Source: Setoptus koraiensis (lineage: Eukaryota; Arthropoda). Taken from it: DNA of 64,000 nt. Below the pieces are notes generated by a model. It saw nothing but the letters and a program-made list of their open reading frames with translations. It was not told the origin of the DNA and searched no databases. The stretch is taken from assembly GCA_048013815.1 (NCBI GenBank), contig CM106586.1, positions 13,454,001 through 13,518,000 on the forward strand. Direction: 5' to 3'. This document shows positions 1 to 13,584 of the stretch, one piece after another. How positions within the stretch are numbered: position 1 is the stretch's first letter; each line of letters begins with the position of its first letter. Position numbers and translations under genes: made by a program.

Positions 1-1498
1 TATGTATTTATGCACGCTTGTTACTCGTGCAAAATGGATTCAGATATTCGCGCGGCTATTGCAAGTGAGCGGCGAGCGGGGCCAGGCAATGCCAACTATC
101 ATTCGACTCCCTATCCGTTGTCTGGCGTGATGTTTCGTACTGGGCCCATTCTATCAACATCAGCAATCGAACCCATTGGGCTCAAAGGGGCGCCTGCCCT
201 AACAAGTGGCCCCGCCAACAATAAAGACTCGACGTGGTGTGCAGCCGTGGGGCCAAGACCAATTTTGGGAGAATGGTCACAATCATATTATATTGCTCTC
301 CAGTGGTGGATTTGATAGCCACAGCAACTTGGCCAGGGATAGAGTGACTCGTTAGCGAGAGCACTCTTGTGTCACACATTCTCTCTCTCTCACTCTATGT
401 TTGCCGATATCCATCCCACTTAATGGTGGCCCCTTTGAGCTCTTTGTTAGGGCGTCCATCTAATGATGATCCAGCGATTCTTTTAGGCAAAACTTGCCGG
501 CAGCCGCAATAGTGGTCGTCGTTAATGTCGCCATTGCTGCGTGGTTGTTGTTAAATCATTACGCAAGTGTATGCCACTGATGTGTCTTGCTGATGATCGT
601 GGCGCCTTTTTACAATAAAACAGTCATAATAATATAGGTGACGTACATGGCAATAATCATATACAACAACAACGACAAGTACATGTTTATACTATCGGCT
701 AGACAATGATAACTTGAAGTGGTTGTTGTGGGCCCGCCAACTACACTAACTGTATTTAACCAGCTTATCTACACTCATTACTGATTGTATTATTCAGCGT
801 GTTTGCAGCTCGCAATGATCACATAACTGAACTCTTCTAATGAATAGATACATATATGCACATTTATGTGTATGATTATAACCGGCCCCATGCAATCATT
901 GTTTGTGACTTTGGTTGGCTGGCTGGCTGGCTGACTGGCCGCTGGCCCGCTGACCAGAGCCATAGATCAAATCTCGAACATACATACATCATCGCTTGAC
1001 ACGTTACTGTTGCTGTTGCGGTTATTGTTGTGGCTGGTGGTTGTATAAATCGTAATAGATGTCGTGTGTAACTATGTGTATGTATAGCGACCTTGAATTA
1101 GTTGCCAAATCTCCCTCATTGCGCTATTGTGTGGTCACGCATGGCTAAAATATTATGGCCGACAACGCAATAGCTGCAAAACACACACACACATAGAAAT
1201 TAATGATCATCGATACTATTGAAAGCGGCTGTGTGCATAGGTTAGCTGCTGGCTTGCCGGCTTGGGGCCCATTTCAGCATCAGTTAATCATATTGAACTG
1301 TTTCGCGCCAAAACCAACTAGCTCGCGTTCTCTTATTAGCAAAGGTACCATGACAAACAACAGCGACAACAACAAAATATATTGTGTGTGCCCGCGATAA
1401 TGGTCACATCATTTCCTTGTTCACTACTATCTAACGTCGCCACTCATTCATGATCTGTAATGTATTCATGGCATCACCTAGGCACCGCCAGACAACGT

Positions 1499-1522
1499 AA
1501 TCATCATCATCATCATCATCAT
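1499..1522. repeat. (TCA)n microsatellite
   Basis: About eight trinucleotide units in intergenic DNA. Confidence 0.9.
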
Positions 1523-1985
1523 TACATAACCGACATTGTTGCATGCTTATGAGTCACTACACACCATGTAGTGACATTTATTGGCTAGATGATTTCGATC
1601 AACAGAAATACTCATCGCAATAACCATGTGTATGTGCTCTGGAAGTACTTTGCGTGAGCGGCTTGAGAAGACCCAAGTAATAATGATAATATTCTGGCGA
1701 CAAAAGCATTGCCAGCATCCCCTGCATCGTGAGCAGATGATCCACTATGCAAAATACTTGTCTGGCGAATATGACGACTTGCTTATACACCTAAACTCAC
1801 TGGCAACTGGCTGTGCAATAAGCCCATTGATAGTCGCTTGTGTAGCTTCGAGCCAACCACGTACACTAGCCACTTCACTAAGCCTCTTGTTTGTGTTCCG
1901 TACACAAATTATAAAATACGCAAATAAGAGGATCAACCGAGCTAATCCATAATTCAACCATAACCAATGTCACTAGGCTATGCGT

Positions 1986-1988
<3 letters not shown>

Positions 1989-2035
<47 letters not shown>
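1989..2035. repeat. (GA)n microsatellite
   Basis: An uninterrupted AG/GA dinucleotide run of about 47 bp. Apparent open frames across it (Arg-Glu repeats) are artefacts of the repeat. Confidence 0.95.
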
Positions 2036-2038
<3 letters not shown>

Positions 2039-3724
2039 TCGGCAATTGTATCTATACGCACAATAGCGTAATGTGTTATATTATGTCATTGTCTTCCGCC
2101 GATGACACATCATTCTGGCGATATAGTTTTTTCGCTTTTTTGTTTAGTTTCATATCCAGATTCACTCATGTCGAAAAATGTGGCCGCTTATAGCACGCTC
2201 GGCAAAGGGGCTCCTTTCTCTCCCATGTCACACTATCTATGAGTTGCGAGCATTAATGATCTAGTTGTTTGTGTCGAGTTGCCCATCACCTTTACAGGCC
2301 ATTAATTGTGGTTACTCTTTGCGGGGGCCAGCGTCGCATAAGCTAGTAGCAGGCACATATATGAGTGTCTTACCTTTTTTTCCAGGTTGAAATCTAGAAG
2401 TTTGGAGGTAGACTCTAGGTATTTTTCACTGCTCCCATGACCATGGCTACATCACACTGTTTATGAGTGGCTGGCGTTCCACTGGCTGGCTGGAAACAAG
2501 TATTCAAAACAGGTTAGTTGTGAATTTTTATCCCTGTCGCTTATAAAGCTTTGTGCATTGTTGCTTAACCTGCACTCCTTTTATCATTACATAAGCGTAC
2601 GTGACGTTCCGTTCGAGCCAACTAAAATGTCACCACAAGTATAAGGGTACATACACTGGCGCTTATTACTGTTGCGGTAGTTGTTGTCATCGCCATTGTT
2701 GCTGTCATCGGCATTGTTGTTGCTGATACTGTAATGCCGTACCACTGTTAGAATTGCAGTTACACTCACGATTGGCCAGCAGCGTTGTCAGCCCACCTAC
2801 GGATAATCTGGAGATAATTCGCGCATTGGTCTATCGCTCTTACAATCCCCATCCCGTATATCTTTTAAAATCCATTTCTGGCGCGTGTTGTTGCCAAGTG
2901 CGGGTTCCTCTAGTTTCTCTGGTGCGACGAATGGGCTTAACTTGTCCACGTTGTCATGAGACATTCTTATCTAAACTATCCGCAAGCATACATATCAAAT
3001 ATAAATATAACCATCCATAACTATTCCGGCTACTTAGATAGCCCAAATGTTGTTGTGGTGGCTCGTGCGACCACAAGCGCCAGTTAACAGCGCCAACACG
3101 AGACACTTATTTACACTGTTGAGACTTCCTGGTATTCCGAATGATTTCTCTCCCCCGAATCATCTCTCTCTGTCTCGTGGGCCTCGCAAAGCTTGTTTAG
3201 TCGACTGTAATGTATAACCAAATTATGAGTACGAGCGGCACTATGACAATTTTAGTTTATTATGTGGCTCGGCAAGGTCGCCGGCAGCGGCAGTTGGCTG
3301 GTAACAGTGATATAAACGTGATGATGCGGCCGACAATGGGGCAACGAGCATATTGTCCAAGATGGCGGCCTTCTTGAGGTGAATTACTCACTCATGGCTC
3401 ACTTCTGGTATGTGCATTGTCGATCAATTTTGCTTGGTCAAACAGAAGAAAACAAAACACTTGGCCTCACTTGTTTGGACCATTGTAGATGGGGCGCGTT
3501 GATAGCGTGGCGCTGGAATCCTCGGGGTCGCAATCTGTCCGTTGTTGGCTGCAAACATTAAATATAAGTGCCATTTCCAAATGTTGCTCAGCGCCGCCAA
3601 TTTGCACCATGAGAGCGGCATCTCAGTGGAGGGGCCCCTTGGTCGTAATGGCATCGACATTGTAATAATTGTATCACGCTCACAAAATATATATCCCACA
3701 AGGGGTGTGAGTTTGCAGTTTGGT

Positions 3725-3750
3725 GATAGCAACAGCCCATTGTTGCTATC
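3725..3750. repeat. Perfect 10-bp inverted repeat (hairpin)
   Basis: Arms GATAGCAACA and TGTTGCTATC flank a 6-base loop. It lies in non-coding DNA and its function is unknown. Confidence 0.7.
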
Positions 3751-5003
3751 AACAAACTGCGTGCCATTTGTTATTAGGTCGCTGTGCGAAATTGAATGCA
3801 ACAAAGGACTTTGTGTGCAAAATATAAGCAAGTCAAGACGCAACCCTTTCGAGGGCACAACAGCTCGCTATGTGCACAATTGCACAAATGTGCACGCGCG
3901 GCCTTGCGTGAGCACCAGTTGAAACGTAACGTATTAATCATTCGTGCATAACACACAAATACACTCTATATAGAAAAGCAACGGAAAAATGGGCCACAAT
4001 TAGACAAATGGTTTCTCTGTTGAGCCGATAGGCCCGTCCGATTCATTGGATACTCAATTTAAAAAGAAAAACATTCCAAGAGAACAGTGCATGTGGCTGG
4101 AAAACGTGGAACGATTTTATTTGGTGAGCAGGTTTCGTTGTGAGCGGTGTCAGTCTAAACGTCGCGGATCAGAGAGGGACCCCGTTACATTCGGGCGATA
4201 CACGCGATCCTCGAGTCAGCTCAGTTTGAATCACTGACAATTGATTGGCACGAGCCAGCGCGCTTTGAGCTGACAACAAATGAATGATGACAAACTACCG
4301 GACAATAGAAAACAACCGTCATCAAATATGTGACTAAAGCGGATCATTCGGCCAACTAGATCATTGGAACTAGCAATCGATTCCCGGAAGACCCTGCCAT
4401 TTGTCTCATCATACATTCTTGGCACACTCGATAGTATGGAGGCACATGTGGGGGAGTTTAATAGAATCGACGATATAACAGTAATAATAATAACATAAAT
4501 GTGGTTGCAAGCGTTCACATTCACAGCGACAACTGTTACAAGCATCATTAGTTGCCGCCTTGAAGGGACCCTGGCACTCGCGCCAACATCTGTTTGGCGG
4601 CATCCATGATTCGTTGTTGATACAGTGGAGTCAATTGGACTGACAAACGGACAAACCCATAATGGAGGACAGACAGATATATTATCAAGTGGGTCCAACA
4701 ATATGATAGTCACTGGATGGTGTCGCTCAAGTCCAACTTTTCGTGTCAAAATCGAAAGGACACGTAACACTCAACAGGAAAAACAACAAAAATGAAAAGG
4801 CTCTACCCTGAGTTGACAATTGTGGAACGAACAAACGGTTAAGCCAACGGTTCGAGACGACATTTCATCATGCTAAACAACAATAAAGATCTATATCAAA
4901 CAGATCTGACAGCATCTTCGGGCGGACTGTATTTAGCAATGACAATGCCCATTTAACTGGATCATTTGACAACTGCTGTTGTTGATCATCGAATCACTAA
5001 CCG

Positions 5004-5008
<5 letters not shown>

Positions 5009-5072
<64 letters not shown>
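5009..5072. repeat. (GA)n microsatellite
   Basis: A dinucleotide run of about 64 bp, the longest purine array in the window. Confidence 0.95.
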
Positions 5073-5076
<4 letters not shown>

Positions 5077-5826
5077 GATGGAGTGAGCAGGGATATAAAG
5101 CTTGAAATATCTTTATCATTTATCTTTTCTGAACAAGGCTCCTTTTTCAAGACGATCAGCTCACAAGTTGACAGATGGGCTCCGAACTGGACAAGCAATG
5201 ATCAATAGGATCAATTGTCACCGTCCCTCATTCATCAATAGAGCGAGAGAGGGGCACGAGCAGAGAGTTTAAACACTTCCTTATCTCTAGTGTCAGACGA
5301 GGCTTTCGTTGTAGCATATGGTGCAGCCGTTAGTTGTGCCATGGTAGTCCCTTAATAACCAATTTTATTTATTCAGCAATCGACGACTCGTGACATGAAG
5401 TCGATCAGATATGGAGAGTTCTGACCTTCTTGTTTGGATAACATCTTGGTGTTGTCGTTAGAAAATATAAGCACTTTCCGTGAGTGAGCTGACCACCAAG
5501 TGGACCATTCAAGGCCTAGATGGTGCTCACGTATGTGGCCATCGGTCAGTATGTAAGTGAGTGAAGTAGTTTGTCGGAGCAAATTATTGATTTTCCGAAC
5601 GAAAGCTCGCCTGCAATAGTGACAATACTCAAATACTGATGCCACCGAACCAACTTTAAACTTTTCAGTTGCAGCATTAGTTGCTAAAATTAATGGTAGT
5701 AGATCGAGAAATGATCAATCAAATCTCCATATCAAAAGCGGCAAACTATTAGCCTTTCATTATAATATCGCTAATTTAAACAATCTCATCTCATCTATCA
5801 CAAATACATCATAGGATACCACTGAT

Positions 5827-8800
5827 ATGCCGGAGCTGGGCAATTTGATTGTTAAAGCTAAATGTCGCATAGAGACCGGAGAATATCTATCCTTCGACGA
5901 CTATAAATTGGAAACTTGTGCTAGGTGTTATCAGTAAGTAGCTAATTACACATTATGACTATTGACTAACAATTTATGGGATTAGGTTACTTCTTCTGTG
6001 ATAATAATGCGAGCTGGTTGCAACTGTTATCTCTATCGGTTACTCCGTATATTTAGATGAATTTCGATTTATATGAAAAACGCTTGATATGAATGTTGGG
6101 TTGGACTGAAGCTCGAGGGAGAGAGAGAGAGAGAAAATTACAAATTTACAGTTGGCTGATGCCGCTCGCTCCCCAGGCTGTTTGCTCTAGTTGGAAGGCC
6201 AGTTATATTATTGGGTTTCCTATGACAGTATATGATTGTGCGATGGTGGTGATGGAATAGAATGAGTGAGATAGCAGACAAGGGAGATCAAAGCAAATAA
6301 TTGTGTTCTATCTGGACAGATGAACGGCAGTTAATCTTTCACTCCAATCCACTGTACTCAATGGGAGTGTGTGAGGGAGAGAGAGAGATGGTGTTGGTTA
6401 TCAGATTTCTCGGATACAAGCAAACTGTTCCTCCGCCGAACTTCTCCATGGCGCTTCGCAAATCATCCCAGTAACGAAAGGGTCGATCTCTGAAAGCACC
6501 CAGCAGAAAATTCTTTCAAGGCTCATATCAAATTGCCAGAAATAATTGAGTCACATGATAATTGAGGCAACATGAGACAATCGCCCTTGTGTGGCGACAC
6601 CTAGAAAACTGATGACGATCGCATAAAGAAAGACCCATGAACTATATTGATTATATGCTACATGTACCGAGAAGAAGAAGAATAATGAGTCATGCCAACG
6701 TCAAGACCTCATACAGTATCAAATTAATATCGTATCGTATGTTAGGATGTTATCTCATCGCTAAAAATCTAACACAGTCTGAAGGTTTGTCAGTGGGACC
6801 TAAATGAAAGCTGATGGTCACAGTGGCTACTTAGTTATTGGTGTACATAAGCTCAACATGCGATAAGGCTTGGCAGTTGATGTGTGTTCGCTAGCGACCC
6901 CATCAAGGGCGACCATCAAATGATAGCAACAACCAGTGTGATATATCATTTATTTGGGTGATCTCGGATGCATGAAACGATCCGACAGTATGAATAGCGT
7001 TTGTGTTATGCTGAAACCCTTTTTGATGTAACCTCGTTCTATTGAATGAGAAATTGTAGTAGACAAGCAGAGACTAATAATACCTAATATTATTCGATAT
7101 GACATTAGTGATCGCCCGACCACCAATTCTATGCCTGGCAGTTTCAATAGTAGGCTATTGGATAACGAAGATGTACTCTTGGCCCTATTTTTGCGTGATT
7201 TAATCATAGGTATTTTGTCGATGCTTATTTGTTTGTGGTGTAAAGGTTACGAGGGCCAATATTGGTTTTTTGATTTGTCAGCAAGTAATTGTCATATGAT
7301 GATGCAAAATGCAATCTAGCCAACCATTCTCGGTTCATTGAATTCTCTGTTTGCACGCAACAATAAGCAGCTAACTAGTCGACATTGACAAACCAAATCC
7401 GTGTTGCTATCTCCGTAACTCCGAGGGCATAATATAACGGTTTGCGGTAGATACAAGAGAAGGAATTTGTTCGATCTAGAACACAAATCTATTGCTAGTC
7501 ACTAACTGTAAGCGACAGTAACAAATTCATTAAGTGACCTCTGTGTAATCAAGATTATTAAATAAACATGTCTCTTTGTGAATATCATGCTTCGTGAAGT
7601 TGCTTGAACACGTACGAATGACATGAACTGTTAATTGTGTGTATATTTGAGAAAAACAAGGATTCGCTGGTACGTGATGTCACGTCGTCAGTTTTGATTA
7701 TCAAAACATTCCGGTGGTCAGCTGGCAAAATGGTTGGTTTAAGCCGAGCTCAACTGACATGTCCATTCTGATTAACTATGATCCCGATTATTGATTAAAG
7801 GGCAAGGCACAAATATTGAACTAGTCAAGATGATGGCGATTTCTCATTTTTCGATCTCGATATTGCAACAACTTTCACGAATTAATATTTCATCCAAGCA
7901 ATTGATTATCCGCTGGCGATGTTGTGTATGTTGCTTCTTGGTCAACAACTTTTATACACTGTGTTGCCATTTCAGCGCACCAATGCATTTATTTATTCCA
8001 GCTAAATAACCGGATATTACAACTCTTAATCTGTATTTCTTTCGCCGAATGTATCCTCGAACAAAACGTTCTATATTACAAAAACCCTCAGTTATTTAGC
8101 TGAGATAAACGAGAATTTTTTCTCTCAGCGTCTCTATTTGGCCGAGTAAGTAAATCACGTAAAGTAGTATCAATGTTTTGCCACGAGATATTCGCTTATT
8201 GTGGACGCCTCTAACGTCACAAAATATTATTTAATCTGATCTAGCCCTGAAGATACTTCTAGAAATAGAACATTTGGAGCCCTGTATGATGAGGATAATA
8301 AAACAATGTATTTATCGACGCAAACAGATAAGATCGAGGAGACCATCAAACCTGGTATGAGGCATCAATGGAAACAGTGCTGTCAGCAGGCTCTTGAATG
8401 TTGTTATCGGGCACCCGAGGAAGATGACCCACCAAGAGGTACCACGAACAAAGAATCTAAATGTCCCAGGACATGGGATGGGTGAGTCTGTCATAATTGT
8501 ATTATATTGTTATGCTATCATAAAAGTCAATTATGTCATTGTATTCAGATGTTTGGGTTAGTTTTGTAACCGTTTCCTCAACTGATATTTATGGATCCAT
8601 TTTCCTATTTTAGTTGGTCTTGCTGGAAAGCAACAGATGCAAGTATGGAAGAGAAACTGGAATGTCCGAACTTTATCTATTACGATAACTACCAGCCCCA
8701 TTGTTTGGGTTAGTATAGTCATCTTCTTGGATATTTTTGGCGCCGATTAAATTAATCATAGCCATCTGCAACTAAAACTTTGAAAAACAAAAATAGCTAA

Positions 8801-11329
8801 CAACAATCTTCTTTTAAAACACTTATTAGTATATTCTACCAAAATTTGCTTGCCCAACGGAACTTGGGAAACAAAATACGGAAGAGAATGGACAGAATAT
8901 AACGCTTGCGCCCCAAAAGATGTAAGTGTTGTGATTATGTAGCGATTATGATAATTATTTCCTGATTGATGGTTGACTTTATCATTAAATTTATGATTAC
9001 TCTCTAAAACACATGTGCACAGATCCATGAGTGGCGTATGAGATACGGACTTTTGAGTAATTTTGTTTCTATGATAGCCATCTTGCCCGCGCTAATGATA
9101 TTCAATTATCTTCAGTAAGTACCATCGATCAAATAATTAAGTGAAAGCTCGTATTCTGTCTCTAGCATACAGTTCGCATGAGCTTATCAACCATAAAACA
9201 AATTAAAATACCCTTGATAATTTCCGCAATCACTTCGATTCAACTAAAACTGACTATTCATAACTCTCCGTGAAAAAATAACTACTTCCTTAGGCCCACT
9301 AGAAAGAGTCAACGCATTAAAATCCATCGACATCTACTAGTGTGCTTACTTATACATGCCATACTAACTGCCGTACAAAGAATCAACAAACTTGTTAAAG
9401 ACAATCAATTGTACGAGGATCAACTAAGATTATTCAAGAGTACCACCTATACACAAGAATATACATTGCCACAGACAAAAGATGTTATAAATTTCACGGA
9501 AAGCAACGGCAATCACTGGCCATCGTCAGCTCAACAATCATTGTTCCATTCAGATGAATATCATTCTAGCCTGTATGTCGCGGACAATAGAATCAGTGGC
9601 CGACGCCGATCGAGGTCTCCCAAAATCTCTAGCGTCCACAATCTTTTTGCAAGTGATAAACACAACGATCAAACACGAAACAATTATTTCAGAACTCACA
9701 TCATCGGCCCGGCTAATGATGTTCCACCACTGGCTAGCGGAAATACACACGATACTAACAGTGACAGACTCAGTGAAGCCGAAAATTACTACAAAAAAAG
9801 TATCACGAGCGATCAAGGAATGAATAAACAACAATTTTCTCAAAATACTCAACCATACAGAAAACTGAGCGACAATTTCAATCTGGAAGTGACACGCAGA
9901 TTGAGCGATGATACTTCGACTTTTCTCCAACTTTTACCTTCGGATCATTCAATGGCGAATGCCTTGCCAAGTGAGATGCAGAAAAAACAACAAGAAAGAG
10001 ATGAGGTTCTGAAATATCCTACAAATGTTCAGGTTTCAGGCAACCATTACTCACAGGTATCGGACAAAACCTCAGCGTCCAATAGTCCATTGTGCGGTAG
10101 ATTAAAAACCGGTGAATCAGATAGAGCTGACCATAATTCAAGAAACAAAAGAAGCAGAGAAAAAAATGTCAGAGTGCTTGCTCAAACATCAATTTCGCCC
10201 GAAAATCTGAATCAATCATCCCCCAACGAACCATCTAAAAACACTACACAGTTAGTGTATTTCAACCCTCAGACTGAGATGAGCACCTCATACAAGGTTT
10301 ATTGTTGGTCGTTGCAAATTGCATTGATCTACATAAGAAACTGCTGCTATTTCTGGATGTTCAACGAGGCTCTTTACCTACACCTTATTCTCCAAATGGC
10401 ACCTAAAGAACCATCATTCAGGTGTCTATCAGTAGTTGCTTACACTTTGCCATTGTTGATTGTAATTGTGTACACGGTAGCTAGATCAGTCGTCGATGGT
10501 ACACCGATAGACTTTTTAATGACACCAATTGTTGATGTCTTCAAGCCGACCACCTCTAAAGTGATAAGTAATTTGAATCCGACAGCGTTGCCATCTATAA
10601 TACAAGTTGGCAATGTAACTTCAGAGCAAGATAGAGGCTTCCAGGACATCTGTTGGGATTCAGGCTCAGGTTTTGCTTGGATAGAGGCCATTCTAGATTA
10701 TCCAAACTATGTTCTACTAGCCTTGAATGTTATATTCCTAGTGACACTCTTACGTACCATGTGTGGACTACAAAGAGTTCCTTTGGGCACCTCGACGCAT
10801 GATAATACAAAAACTGGTGTTGGTTTTGTTGGTGCCCTTAGAGCAGCTTGCCTTTTGTTTCCATTGTATGGATTTTCGTTCTTAGTCGTTTCAGCACGTC
10901 CAAAATTATCACAGTAAGTACACAATACTTCAATCCGTTCTTGACCATGCTAGAGTCTTGTAATTCCTTACACAGTGTTCTATAATTACTTCCTCATTAA
11001 TGATATAACTGTAGAACGTCTTGTGTCATAATGGAAGCCTACTATTACATTTATCTCTCTGTTGATGGTCTACAGGGTGTTGCTGTAGCAATTCTGTTTT
11101 GCTACGCAACAAAGGAGGTAAGTTGGAGCTATGAGTAATTCTAGGGTTCATTCAAACCAACCAATTCTTTAAACTGTATTAATGATTTGATATAATTTGA
11201 TTTTTTATTCTACTACAAAAAAAAAATTCCTAGGTGAGACTTGCTTTAACTAATTTGATCATGCGACACAAACGCCAGACTAGAAATAGGGACGATAATG
11301 TAAACATGACGGAATTGTGTATAACGTGA
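5827..11329 (+). CDS. Class B (secretin-family) GPCR, calcitonin/DH31-receptor-like
   Basis: Peptide-hormone receptor of the plasma membrane, expected to couple to G proteins. Exons by GT-AG borders: 5827-5933, 8245-8481, 8614-8708, 8830-8921, 9023-9114, 9294-10913, 11015-11117 and 11234-11329; phases agree and give 813 aa. The hormone-receptor domain shows CPRTWDGWSCW, a CPNF motif, then NGTW and EWTEYNAC. TM1 is in the 9023 exon and TM2 begins the 9294 exon. TM3 begins after the conserved Cys (VYCWSLQIAL) and contains FWMFNEALYLH. ECL2 has the partner Cys (DICWDS), and TM7 reads LQGVAVAILFCYATKE. Between TM2 and TM3 lies a hydrophilic Ser/Asn-rich insert of about 300 residues, where family members have about 20-30. 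The WDGW and EWTEY motifs favour the calcitonin/DH31 branch, which is inference. No signal peptide is visible, so an upstream exon is probably missing. The stop lies 16 bp from the stop of the converging kinase gene. Confidence 0.85.
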
Positions 11330-11345
11330 TGGAAGGAATACTAGA

Positions 11346-12962
11346 TCAGCTCAGATCTGTCAATTTAACAATAGTATCCTTGTGTTTTAATACAAATTCA
11401 TGTTCCTGTTACAAGAATATTAGTAATAAAAAAAAAATAATGATAAATGAAGAGTGTGAATTAGTAGAGTGACAATCGTTTAAGGAAGGTATTATGACCG
11501 AGGGCTAATACTTACAATCAACTGTTTATATTTAGGTCTTCTCCTGTAATCTTTTGTGAGACATGTCTCAACAAAATTCCTACATTCTTCACTGAATTTC
11601 ATATTCTTAGGAAGACGTGGTGGTTCTTCTTCCATCACTTTAGTCATGACTTCCCATTGCGTAATACAACTAGCATACGGAGATATACATGTCGCCATTT
11701 CAACAAGGGTTATACCAAGACTCCAGACGTCTGCTCTTACATCATATGCGGATGCAGCTGGATCTATCCGTTCGGGCTAATGGGAGGGTGAAAGGTCGAA
11801 TGATTAATATGAGTACGATTTGATCAAAATGAAAGAGAGAAAAATAATCTGTGGAGACACTTACCGCCATGTATACATTACAACCGGCAGCTCTAGTTTT
11901 GGCTTTTGAATCTATGAGCCTACCGCTGATGCCAAAGTCGCACAATTTTATCACACCTTCATCATTTATCAATATGTTAGATGGTTTGACATCACGATGA
12001 ATAACTCCATGCTCTTCTTTCAAATAATGTAAAGCTTTGACGACGGAATAAGTAATTGCCCCTAGAAAGTCTTCTGGTAGCGGTTTTTTTCGTTCTCTAA
12101 GTAGCTTATCGAAGCATGTGGTCATTAGTTCCATGCAAATCCAAACTTCAGTATCACAAATAAAGTAACCAAGACATTTGACAATATTATCATTATGACA
12201 TTTGCATAAAATTTCTAAGTCCATATAGATGCGTCTGTTTTCATCGTCATTGCCGCTCCTCCTCATTTGTTTGACTGCACACAATTTACCAGTTGGAATA
12301 TGCTGCATTTTGTCCACTTGACCGCTGGCCCCGACGCCTAGATTATCCAACCATTTAAAGATATCTTGCGGCGTCTCGTCGGTAACAAGTTCTTCACCGT
12401 CGTCGGTAATGAAAACATTCTTTTTGAAGTCATTTGTTAGTCTAGTACTTATATGTACAGAGTTGCGATGCTGTGTAGATGTCTGTCTGTGATGATGATG
12501 ATGATTGTTGAACTTGGGTGCATTTAGTGTTAATGGCACAATATTTAGAGATGGCCTACTGGCCGATGTGTTTGACTGTGTTGTTGACGAGGCCGTAGTT
12601 GAAGACGGGGTCGTCGGGGTTGTTGGAGTTGTCGGTGTTATAGGGGTTATGGGTGTCACAGGTGTTATGGGACTTGTGACGGACGTTGTTGTGGGTGTTG
12701 TAGGGCTTAAGGGTGTCGTTGGTGTTGTGGGGGTGGTGAGCGTGGTGGATGTAGTGGAGGTGGTGGTGTTGCTGATTGGGGTCTTAGTAGTGTTTATGGT
12801 GTTGCTGACAGCGATGTTTGTGGTTGCTGTGGCGTCGTTATTGCTAACGTGGCTTAATAATTCTAGTTCTTTTTGATGCATAGATAACGTAAAACCAATG
12901 ACATCTATTTTGTTCTCAAGTGAGGTCTTGGTCTTTCGCATTCGGGGCAACATTTTTTCCAT
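11346..12962 (-). CDS. MKK7-like MAP kinase kinase, copy 1 (best conserved)
   Basis: Dual-specificity kinase related to MKK7/hemipterous, which activates JNK. Exons 12962-11865, 11776-11516 and 11405-11346 give 472 aa. The N-terminal ~200 residues are low-complexity with Thr-Pro repeats. The kinase domain has a glycine loop [18 protein letters not shown] with the catalytic Lys, [13 protein letters not shown], and an activation segment [11 protein letters not shown] that keeps the two MKK7 phospho-acceptors (Ser and Thr spaced as S-K-A-K-T). It continues with PERIDP and [12 protein letters not shown], and ends with [14 protein letters not shown] and a 19-residue tail on the last exon. A Trp usual after the glycine loop is Asp (QVDKM). 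All core catalytic residues are present, so it could be active. It is the 5'-most member of a three-gene array and converges on the GPCR gene. Confidence 0.85.
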
Positions 12963-13584
12963 AGTGAATAGAGAGTCTCTAGCCTTGTGCTCAGTAACTT
13001 GGACCAGCTAGTTTAGGCTATCAGAGGATCGGAGTTTGAGCTGGATATTTAAGTCTACATTATGAACAATTCAGCATGCTTGTTTGTCGTATCCATATAT
13101 TTGATATTCTCATGCATGCAGGCTTAATTAATGTAACCTGAGTCCAATGAATCGTACCATGATTTAGTGAGAGTGAAATAATGATGAATTAGCGAAGAGA
13201 TTGATGAACATTCGATCTACTATAATAATAATAGTGTGGTAGTAGAAATGAAATATTAATAACAACAAAAACCAGAAATATGGGACACATCAGCGTAAGG
13301 ATAGCAGATGCATCGCAGTTTCTCTTGTTTATGCGAATATCGTAGAAGTCTAAGGCCAGCTGCTGACACTTTTAGAAGGCGCGAATTTTGAGCTCGAAAA
13401 CGATCGGATCGTTACGATGCGATCGTTACGATCGTAGTGATGGTGTGAAATTTTCACCCAAGTATCATAGTGATAATATTGACAAGTGTCTTGGTTAATT
13501 TATTTGTAGTTTTGTTGAAAAAAATGGTAACAGGTCTCACAAAAGATTACAGGAGAAGACCTAAATATAAACAAGTATACCAGA
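12963..13584. other. Spacer between kinase copies 1 and 2
   Basis: I see no gene. It contains a palindrome-rich patch near 13382-13445 with repeated GATCGTTACGATC-type motifs, and a 40-bp inverted fragment of kinase exon 2 (13534-13573). Confidence 0.6.
13534..13573 (+). repeat. Inverted 40-bp fragment of the MKK7-like exon 2
   Basis: The plus strand reads a perfect copy of the coding sense of [11 protein letters not shown]. Kinase copy 2 encodes the same segment on the minus strand about 200 bp away (around 13760-13800). The two form a 40-bp inverted repeat. Confidence 0.8.

Larger units (their letters stand above)
1..5814. other. Intergenic region upstream of the GPCR gene
   Basis: I find no gene here that I can support. 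The open frames are short, mostly lack ATG starts and resemble no family. The sequence holds GA, TCA and GGCT microsatellites and a short hairpin. It may contain the promoter and a signal-peptide exon of the downstream GPCR, because the first recognisable GPCR exon (acceptor AG at 5813-5814) has no signal peptide of its own, but I could not identify that exon. Confidence 0.6.

Noticed and set aside
4231..4770. Minus-strand open frame of 179 codons
   Set aside because: It starts at GTG, has no early ATG, no family resemblance and no splice context; a chance ORF is likely.
12505..12876. Val/Gly-rich frame on the plus strand
   Set aside because: It is the complement of the Thr-Pro repeat of kinase copy 1.
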